DNA of 64,000 nt from Absidia repens (lineage: Eukaryota > Mucoromycota > Mucoromycetes > Mucorales > Cunninghamellaceae). The stretch is taken from positions 113,847 to 177,846 of the forward strand of contig MCGE01000053.1 in assembly GCA_002105175.1 (NCBI GenBank), given 5' to 3'. The notes beneath the pieces were generated by a model. It worked only from the letters and a program-made list of their open reading frames with translations, had not been told where the DNA came from and did not search any database. Position 1 is the stretch's first letter; each line of letters begins with the position of its first letter. Shown one piece after another: positions 56,526-64,000 of this stretch. Both the position numbers and the translations under genes were made by a program.

Positions 56526-56822
56526 TGTAATATTTGATAAAATAGAAGACGTTATAAAGAAATAAGTGATATAACAGATATGGTTTTTATTGAATAAAAT
56601 GAGGAAGGGTTTTTATAATAAAATGAGAAAAAGAAGGCTGTGCTAGTTGTGGCTGTGGATATAGTCGAAGAATGGTAATATGAGGCTATGAGAAGTTGGT
56701 TATCTGTAGATATAAGTATATATGCCTAAGTAGTGGATACTCGAGGCTGTGTCTTATACCTGTATAGGAATGACAAGTGTGATAGTGTGGGAAATGATTA
56801 GTGACAGATGACAAATACGACA
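56526..56822 (-). repeat. 5' LTR of chromovirus
   Basis: 297 bp, identical by eye to 51145-51441. Immediately inside lies TTTTTTAAGTGAATA (minus strand), which is not an obvious tRNA primer-binding site. The bases next to the two outer LTR ends (GAGGT before 51145, GTTAT after 56822) do not match, so no 5-bp target duplication is seen. Confidence 0.9.
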
Positions 56823-57145
56823 GTTATCTTTATTTTAATATTAATATTGATGATAAAAAATAAAAATAAAATAACGTTTAAGACCGGGTAATCTATGATG
56901 TTGGTTATTTGATCATGATTGGTGTTAATACAATTGGAACTAGTAAGAAAACTTTTTCATTGGTTTTCTTATAAGGATTATAAATCATATCATAATGATT
57001 ACAAATAAAAATAATCATGATAAGTGTATGTTCATATCTTATATAGAGATCATTGGTTTGGTTTTGAAATGGATAAATGATTAATTGTACCTGAATTTAT
57101 TTAAATACCACTCGTGCTTATTATTCAGGCAGAACATTTTTATTC
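56823..57145. other. AT-rich intergenic stretch
   Basis: Nothing recognisable between the 5' LTR and the small frame at 57146. TTTAAATA near 57101 could serve as a TATA-like element for that frame. Confidence 0.35.
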
Positions 57146-57463
57146 ATGATACGACAGGAAGAATCTTTTGACCTATATTTCTTGGAAAAACAAAACCAAG
57201 TTCAACGCTTTCATGTTTTAGACAATGACCTAGTCCCCAATATTATCAATCTGGCCCACATAACCATTGGACCTCAAGTAAACCGTGCTAAGTATTATGA
57301 CAAACTTATGTCCTTCCTAAGGATACAAACAGATCACCTTGACGCAGGTGAACGACGAGTAATCCGTAATCATGTAAAACAACAAGATCAATGGCTAGTC
57401 GATGGTGGTCCATCTATGGGTGGCCTGTGGGATGTCAACGATGATCTCCAACTTTGTACATAA
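57146..57463 (+). CDS. Hypothetical protein, 105 aa
   Basis: An open frame starting MIRQEESFDLYFLEKQNQVQ and ending GGLWDVNDDLQLCT. Composition is mixed and protein-like, without low complexity or membrane segments. Codon choice looks coding, but there is no recognised domain and no intron. It may be a fragment, since a second coding-like stretch lies at 57972-58241 on the same strand. Confidence 0.35.
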   Translation: MIRQEESFDLYFLEKQNQVQRFHVLDNDLVPNIINLAHITIGPQVNRAKYYDKLMSFLRIQTDHLDAGERRVIRNHVKQQDQWLVDGGPSMGGLWDVNDDLQLCT

Positions 57464-57971
57464 ACTGTTTGGCTGGGATGAAATAATCACTTGAGCAATG
57501 AAGGAAGATGCTTGGTCGGAAGATTTGTTCGAAGTGGAGGTGTGCGTGCTGCACGCTCAGTTTTGGTTACGTGCGCGAGGCATGAAACATTACAGTATAA
57601 AAATTTCAAAAGGAGGAGAATTATTATTATTGTCTTGGATCAACCTTTATCTTTATTATTTTTTAACAAATTCATTATCAAGGGTTTTTTTTTTAAAAAC
57701 CTCCCAACTTGATGGCTTCCTTTTATTCCACACTTTGGAATACTTTTATTATATATTATTGACAGCTGAGTCTGCATTTTACTTCGCTTTATTTTTTTTG
57801 ACTTGATCAAAGTCAGTATTTATTTTATCGACCTTATTATTTCCATCTTTAAAAATAATACATCATCACTTGGGCTTTCAAGTCTGCTGCTATATTATTT
57901 TTAAGTTTTTGAAGCTACAACCGGTTGAACTTCATCCTCAAAAGTTCTGTTGCTCACTCTATAAAAAATAA
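57464..57971. other. Intergenic, no gene seen
   Basis: AT-rich. Long hydrophobic reading frames here (about 57498-57806) are T-rich translations without coding character. Confidence 0.3.
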
Positions 57972-58241
57972 AAACCTACAAAGACAATTTCCAGTTACGA
58001 TCTGACAACCAAAATTAGCCGTAACATATTTAATAAATTCTCCGATGAAATTACCAACACTGTGGAATATTATAGTAGTGATATAGACATGTTTCTTGAT
58101 GATAATAAACCTGTTGATTCTTCCTCCTACTTGGTTGCTGATGTTGTTGATGATAATATTGATAGTGGTATTGGTGGTGATTGTCGTATTTCTCATCCTC
58201 TATATTTTATTACAAATCAATGTATCAAATATAGCAAATGA
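57972..58241 (+). pseudogene. Coding-like fragment without start codon
   Basis: The plus strand is open from after TAA 57969-57971 to TGA 58239-58241 (89 codons), encoding SYDLTTKISRNIFNKFSDEI, MFLDDNKPVDSSSYLVADVV and a Cys-containing end. No ATG at the start, so it is either the last exon of a spliced gene or a remnant. Family unknown. Confidence 0.25.
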
Positions 58242-60061
58242 CAGACTCAGATCAGGGCCTAACTGTCATATTTAATCCCGATCTGTCAGTACACCAATAA
58301 TTTAATCCCTCATATCTATCTCAGCCCATAACACCTTAGTAGTAGAAATTTATTATTTCATCAACCGCTTCCCCGATTTTATTAGAAAAGCCTTCCATCA
58401 TTTTACTGAAATAAAAATAGAGCATTGTCTCACTTATTATTGACTTTTTCTACTACTTACAGTCCTCCCATTTTTAAATACGCACAATCACACTGTAGTA
58501 TATATTGAAGCAGTCAGTTTGTTTATTCAATTGAGGTATAGTGAAATATATTGATATATACAGTAAATATGGAAAACTATAACTCATACTACGTGAGAAG
58601 GAAGGATGTTTTATGACTGCTACTATATGTAACGGTTAAGTGAAATTAGGTGAATCAAGCCTGTAGAATAATCTACCGCAATAGAATAGTATGTATAGTA
58701 GCCTATCACAGTAGAATAGCTTTGCCATCCATTGTTCATTGCAAAATAAAAAAGCTTTTATTGAATCATGATAATCAATAGTATACTAAAAGGAAAGAAG
58801 ATGTACGTAAATAGAAGCCGCTAATAGTAGTTGAGAGAGGTGCTAGTCTAGAAGAATGCTGTTAGAAGAAGGAGCGATCTAAAAAAAAAAAAGGATCTCT
58901 AAAGGGGATCTCCAAACTTCTAATGGAATTTAAACGCACATCATTGAAGCAAACACACATCTTTTAAAGCAAAGACAAGTTTTATTGAAGCAGACATGTT
59001 TTATTGAAGTAAAGAGACATACTAAGCTAATCAAGACATTCCTCAAGATCCTAGAATCAAAATGAAAGGGTTTCCCCATGCATCTTGTAATCCCTTTTCT
59101 AAAACCCTTCTAAACTAGTCCTAACAGAAAGCCAAGGCCACCAGGTCCACAACGAGCCCAAAACCGTGACGAAAAAATAATTTTTCATTAAAAAAAAAAG
59201 GAAAGAAAGAAAAAGAGAGAGAGAAATGGGGGTTGCCGCTTAAAAAATATTTCAGGCGGAGCGGGCTTTGATTTTCAATCCTGTCAGAAAAAAATCTGGA
59301 GGCCCGTCAACAAACAAAAACAAAATCGGGAAAGCCTACAGCTATAATAACAAGCCTCTACTATATGCTTCAGTATGGCTTACAACAGTATAGCGTATAG
59401 AATAATTTACCGTACCCAAATGGTTTGGAAAGTAGACTACCACAATATAGGAATAGACTACCAAAGTAGAATAGTATGTAGAGCAGTTACCACAGCATAA
59501 TAGTATGCACTGTACATTAGTATGCAGATTAGTCTACCACAATAGAATAGCTTTGTCACCCATAGTTCATTGCAGAATAAAAAAACTTTTATTGAATCAT
59601 CATAGTCAAGATTATACTAAAGGAAAGAAAATCTAAGAGCTTGTCTACAAAAAAACGGATTTGCAAAAGGGATCTTCAAACTTCTAATGACAAGCATCTT
59701 TGAAGCAAACATAGGGATCTGCAAACTTCTAATGACCTTTAAACACACATCATTAAAGTAAAGACAAGTTTTATTGAAGCAAACATATGTTTTATTGAAG
59801 AAAGGAGACATACTAAGCTAATCAAGACATTCCTCAAGATCCTAGAATCAAAATGAAAGGGTTTCCAAATGCATCTTGTAATCCCTTTTCTAAAGCCGTT
59901 CTAAACCAGTCCTAATGGAAATCCAAGGTCATCAGGTCCACAATGAGCCCAAAACAGTGCAGAGAAGTTGGCTCATTCCCGTTTGTTTGTCTTTTTTCTT
60001 CTTTTTTAATAAACAATGCAGACGGGCGGGCGGCGGGCTAATTCAAACCCCGTCAAAAATA
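58242..60061. repeat. Two direct copies of a noncoding repeat (about 0.4-0.5 kb each)
   Basis: 58715-59175 and 59545-59965 are alike (ATAGCTTTG...CCATTGTTCATTGCA, AAGACAAGTTTTATTGAAGC, ATACTAAGCTAATCAAGACA, AAATGAAAGGGTTTCC). They belong to the dispersed GGGTTTCCCCATG family found across the window and contain several TTTATTGAAG motifs (AATAAA on the other strand). A GTAGA/AATAG-rich stretch lies between them. No gene. Confidence 0.6.
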
Positions 60062-60384
60062 TGTAATAATTTGTATAGGTAGAGTCAATCAAGTAAGTCA
60101 TATAACAGATATGGTTTTTATTGAATAAAATGACAGTATGATTTTATAGTAAAAGTAGGGAAAGCGGATGTTGGACTAATAAATTTCTAGTTAATGGGTT
60201 ATTGGTAGAGTTCGAGGTGAGGGAATAAAAGAGTGTATAACTAATCTTCGATATTGATTGTCGACCAAGTGAAACACAGCCAGTGTGTAATTGTGCTGGA
60301 GAGTGACAAGGTACAATTGTTGGGTCGTAATGGATAACCGCGTACTTGATATATGTGGATGATGACAAATGACAAATACGACCG
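60062..60384 (-). repeat. Solo LTR related to the chromovirus
   Basis: Begins TGTAATAATTTG and shares ATATAACAGATATGGTTTTT with the chromovirus LTR and the end GACAAATACGA; the middle is diverged. No internal region follows, so it is a solo LTR of an older related element, about 322 bp. The last base differs (ACGACC for ACGACA). Confidence 0.65.
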
Positions 60385-60472
60385 TTGTAAAGGTAAAAAG
60401 TTGGATGTTTTTTATTTCATTTTATTTTTTTATGTATAGAAAATAGATGAATATTTATCTTCACTTTCTAAA

Positions 60473-60503
<31 letters not shown>

Positions 60504-60817
60504 GTTTGATTCGACTCTGTGCCTCCTTAAAAAAAGAAGATTCTTCCAGTTCAAAATAAAAAAAGAGGGTTCTCTCCAGGTCCCTTTAAAAGAAAGAGAG
60601 ATCTCCAGCGCCCATTCCTGAAAAATTTGAGAGAAGTGACAGTATGTACAGAGTACAGTGAAGGTTTTTGGATGGTAATTTATTAAATTTCATAACAGCA
60701 TGTACGCTAAGGTAGAGATAGGGTGAGGGAGACGTAGCCATCATCTCGGCATTTTCAGTACAATAAAAATCAGGAGTATACAAAATAAACTAGATGTCGT
60801 ATCAAAGACAACACCCC

Positions 60818-60878
<61 letters not shown>

Positions 60879-61242
60879 GGCTCTCTGGTCCTTCAATTTA
60901 CGCTGCACTGAATCTTTTCAAGGACCACAGCGAGCCCCTGCCGCCCCATTCACACTGAATTCTTTTCCGCTATGATATGATTATTGGCCTCGCCCAAAAC
61001 ACGAAAAGAAAGGTAGAACAATCTAGTCATTATATCAGGCATTCATAAAATTAAAAAAATCAACAAAAACGAAAAGCTATAAATGTCAAAAAAATACAAT
61101 GCTTTTTTATTAAAGATATGCGAAATATATACAAAATAAAATTAAAACTAAAAAACTAAACGTGCTAAAAGAATTCCAAATGTAATGCGATCTACCTAAT
61201 CACCATCACTTACTCAATCGATAATCTCTTCAGATGAATCAC
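60385..61242. other. Intergenic with long homopolymers
   Basis: T-run about 60477-60503 and A-run about 60822-60876 (roughly 55 A). No coding region. About 61040-61200 is the AT-rich 3' flank of the F-box gene. Confidence 0.45.
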
Positions 61243-61746
61243 TATTCGTCATCCAGTCCACTTCCGCTTTGCAAACTATCAGCATCACTGGTATCATCCT
61301 CATCCTCATCATCGCCGTCACCATCAACATCATTGTTGTCAATTTCTCGTTGTAGATTCGGAAACGTCTAAAGCAGGTAACGTAAACATACACCTGTTCC
61401 CATTACCACGTAGTGAACTGACATTCAGGAAAATCACTGGTAGAGATATTCGCACAATCCATCATTTTGAGCACCATCAGCTGAGGGCGATTTGTTGATC
61501 AGACGTTCGTACACTCCATAGGCGTAATATCGTTGTTGAAGCGTAAAGCGAGAAAAATCCAGATCAGGAAGGCACGTCGTCATGGTATCCAGAGACTATC
61601 CGTAAAACATGCCTTGTACAGTATAAGGTAAGAGACCGGTGCGTTTGGTAGGACTGAAGAAAAAGGAAATGAGGGTAACGTCATTCGATTCGTCGCATCG
61701 TTCAAGGATCAAGTCGAGTCAAACATGGCCAAGTGGCATTGCCAGT

Positions 61747-61778
<32 letters not shown>

Positions 61779-62579
61779 CAGGAGCAGCAAACAGGCGAAT
61801 AAACAGCATACCCACAGACATTATGTATTTCCAAAACCATCAAATGCTTCAAATTCACAATCATCTTCACGACACCTTCAGCCAATGCGCTTGATGTTGC
61901 ATCGTTGATCCAAGGCCGTCAAGGTGTGAGTATGGACAGTGTTGATATGATGATGAACGTCTAAAGGTGATCAGGTCGGGGCAATAAACGTGGGAGATGC
62001 GTCAAGCTGAGTTTTGGTGATGGATGTGTTGTTGGTCATAATCCACGTCTGTCCAATACGTGCCAGAAAAATCGCCATTTTCCGTATATATAGGACTCCA
62101 CAGTTGGAAATGGATGATGACGATGGTCATGGTGATAACGTGATGTCATTCTGACATACCATTGAAAAGATACAGGTGAGGAATAGCTCTTTCATCTTCT
62201 TGTTGATTACATTGGGTTGCTTCCATAACCTAGGCGTCGCGGCCTTGTAAAAATCCATGCTGACCATAGTAGTACATTCGTAAAAGATCCCTTTGGTTAG
62301 TGACATTCTCGGCAATCCGTTTGAGCACATCAGGAGGAAGGTTTCGATAATTCGGGATAATAAACATGGTGCCAACCGGTTGAATTTCAAGTCTGCTTTT
62401 GCTGTGAGACCAAGGACGTTCTGTGCTTGTTGTTTTTGCCTTTCAATGTCATCTAAAAAAAAATGTTTTGTGAGTTCTAGAGAATCCAACATATGTCATT
62501 TTTTGGGTTGTTCCTTACCTTCAGTACCATCATCAACTTCTTCTTTTTCTTTCTTCGCATTCAGAGCTTGAGATGACAT
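61243..62579 (-). pseudogene. F-box/LRR-type protein gene, frame-broken
   Basis: The minus strand starts MSSQALNAKKEKEEVDDGTE (exon 62579-62519), then a 64-nt intron (GTAAGG...TTTAG), then DIERQKQQAQNVLGL. An F-box-like segment NLPPDVLKRIAENVTNQRDL (near 62340-62290) is in a different frame from both the preceding part and the following KAATPRLWKQPNVINKK, implying two compensating single-base changes (one near a TTTTT run). Further on, LRR-like pieces (VNLKHLMVLEIHNVCG; PQLMVLKMMDCANIS) are in shifted frames, and a last exon gives an acidic tail ending SGSGLDDE. F-box proteins select substrates for SCF ubiquitin ligases. Either a pseudogene or an assembly with indel errors. Confidence 0.55.
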
Positions 62580-63591
62580 GGAAGAATATCTTCGTTAATC
62601 GCCTCTAATCACAAATATCAATAAAAAGTAATGGCGCGTTAATTTGAAAATAAATGTAAATGCGCTGTATATATAACTTACGGGTTACTTTTGCTTGATG
62701 ATGGCAAACACGTTCATTCTTTCCATTAGATGTTGAAGGTTGCTGGCTAGCAGCGGTAAACGTATTTGAAGCATATGTCATGTGAAGTGAAAAGAATACA
62801 CGAAAAAAAAAACGGTCAATAAAATATCGGGACAACAGATTTTAACCCCGTCTACAGTCCGTGTACTGGGCTTCAAAATAATAGGGGATAAGGAATGGTT
62901 TTGAAAAATGGCCATAGTGGGCGCTTGAAAAAAAAAAAAAAAAAAAAGTGAAGGGCACATAAAAAATTAGAAGAGATGCACGCATAGAATAGGATAATTG
63001 AAGCGAACTGGATGGCATGTAATATATCCGCATAACATACCCAGTTTTTCAGTACTCCAAATGTTGCACTAGCTCCGCCTTTAAGCCAATATCGACCACT
63101 TCCAAATGCTTAAGGCTCTTTTTTTTTATTATGCAAAAGGATCTTCAATCATGTACCTTTCATATTTACTATCTTACTACTACGTGATTAAAAAAAAAAG
63201 ACCCACTTTCTTTCTTTTTTGCTTTTAAGTTTTTCGTGAACTGCACCACACACACAAACAAGAGTCCCACCATGGCTTAAACTGTCTATTCTACCCATGT
63301 GACTTTTTGACTGCTAGACTTTTAATGGTACGATTCTTTTGTTACTCCCCATGGTCGATCCATTACATGAACAAAGTCAAAGCCCCCGTAGTACTCCCCT
63401 TAATATCATTTATATATCTCTCTCATTTAGTATATAATTAAAAAATAAACTTGCATTTTTCACCATTCTACCGTTTTTATTATTTATTTTTCATGTGGAT
63501 CACTTCTTTTGTGCTCATTTCGCATGACAAATAGGCTTTCCCTCCACACCGAACCCCGCATTATGATAATAAACTCCTCGCCCTTTTTTTT

Positions 63592-63622
<31 letters not shown>

Positions 63623-63645
63623 CACTCACACACTACTTCCACAAA
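62580..63645. other. Intergenic; upstream region of the enoyl-CoA hydratase-like gene
   Basis: No gene seen in 62580-63300 beyond AT-rich sequence and A-runs. 63380-63645 precedes the next ATG and holds a long T-run (about 63584-63622) and a CACTCACACAC stretch before the start, like the pyrimidine-rich leaders of other genes here. Confidence 0.4.
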
Positions 63646-64000
63646 ATGACAAAATACCAATACGAAACTGTCACAGTCACCATCATCGACAAGGTTGCCC
63701 ATGTTCAAATGAACAGACCCAAGAAACTCAATTCTTTCAACCCTGCGTAAGTATCATGTCCTGTCCCCATCCGCCCCTTTTTTTTTTAAAAAAAAATAAA
63801 AATAAAAATACTGACACTTGTTTTTTTTTTGTTTCTGGTTAGTCTCATTCGCGATGTTCGTTACAGTATTCCAAGATCTGGGAGAAGACAGAGACATTGG
63901 TGCCATCGTGGTTTCAGGCTCAGGACGTATGTTTACCGCTGGTTTGGATTGTAAGTATATTTTTTTTTCATCTACCCAGACACGATTATTTTTTGATCTC
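63646..64000 (+). CDS. Enoyl-CoA hydratase/isomerase family protein, 5' end (partial)
   Basis: Exon 1, 63646-63746, encodes MTKYQYETVTVTIIDKVAHV then QMNRPKKLNSFNPA; the intron is GTAAGT...TTAG. Exon 2, 63843-63950, encodes ALIRDV and, one base later in frame, VFQDLGEDRDIGAIVVSGSG then RMFTAGLD before a GTAAGT donor. The MNRP-K-NSF start and SGSGRMFTAGLD oxyanion-hole region are typical of the crotonase fold and closest to dienoyl-CoA isomerases (ECH1-like, peroxisomal or mitochondrial beta-oxidation). An extra T near 63861 (CGTTACAG) breaks the frame; without it the family sequence reads through. The gene continues beyond the window. Confidence 0.75.

Noticed and set aside
57498..57806. Hydrophobic 102-codon frame
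   Set aside because: T-rich translation without coding character or conserved features.
62293..62571. Plus-strand frame opposite the F-box gene
   Set aside because: The minus strand gives F-box and LRR motifs and splice sites; the plus-strand frame gives none.
1..64000. tRNA or rRNA genes
   Set aside because: No cloverleaf or rRNA segment was recognised by eye; a covariance-model search would be needed to exclude a tRNA.

Overview
The window looks like an AT-rich, repeat-dense accessory region of an early-diverging filamentous fungus, most likely Mucoromycota/Mucorales. This rests on short GTAAGT...YAG introns of about 60-110 nt, Mucorales-type LINE ORF1, chromovirus and tyrosine-recombinase sequences, and many long A/T homopolymers. 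The placement is inference from recalled families, not from a search. Nothing bacterial, no rRNA or tRNA gene and no CRISPR array was seen.

The dominant theme is an array of HET-domain (heterokaryon-incompatibility-type) genes. Five near-identical three-exon copies (A 1078-3339 +, B 6011-8269 +, C 11673-13988 -, F 22757-25054 +, G 41137-43424 +) encode proteins of about 680-705 aa: a 12-residue first exon, a HET domain, then an unrecognised C-terminal domain. A sixth, divergent copy (D 16183-18283 -) lacks intron 2. Three decayed copies (20.3-21.3, 27.5-28.6 and 39.7-40.5 kb, all -) keep only the C-terminal part. Copies A, B, C and F sit in about 3-kb cassettes with conserved 5' and 3' flanks bounded by an A-run on one side and a T-run on the other; G has the A-run only. 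The framework and introns are nearly identical between copies, but several short protein segments are hypervariable. That is the pattern expected of diversifying recognition proteins, and it is the most interesting signal here.

Between and after the HET copies lie many mobile elements: a tyrosine-recombinase remnant (4.9-5.5 kb); a family of TIR elements whose ends are arrays of TTTTCAGAGG-like repeats (9.9-11.1, 36.7-38.2, 49.1-49.7 and 50.5 kb); a poly(A)-tailed retroposon family, two copies of which have target-site duplications (25.3 and 36.9 kb); Tc1/mariner remnants (29, 34 and 44 kb); a LINE ORF1 fragment behind a 229-bp tandem repeat (45-46 kb); and a chromovirus with two LTRs identical by eye (51.1-56.8 kb).

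Other genes are unrecognised spliced genes or fragments at 29.8, 30.8-33.6, 44.2-44.8, 46.2-48.0, 57.1 and 58.0 kb, a broken F-box/LRR gene (61.2-62.6 kb), and the 5' end of an enoyl-CoA hydratase/isomerase gene running off the right edge (63.6 kb). Many of these show single-base frame breaks, while the HET genes and the chromovirus pol frame are open throughout.
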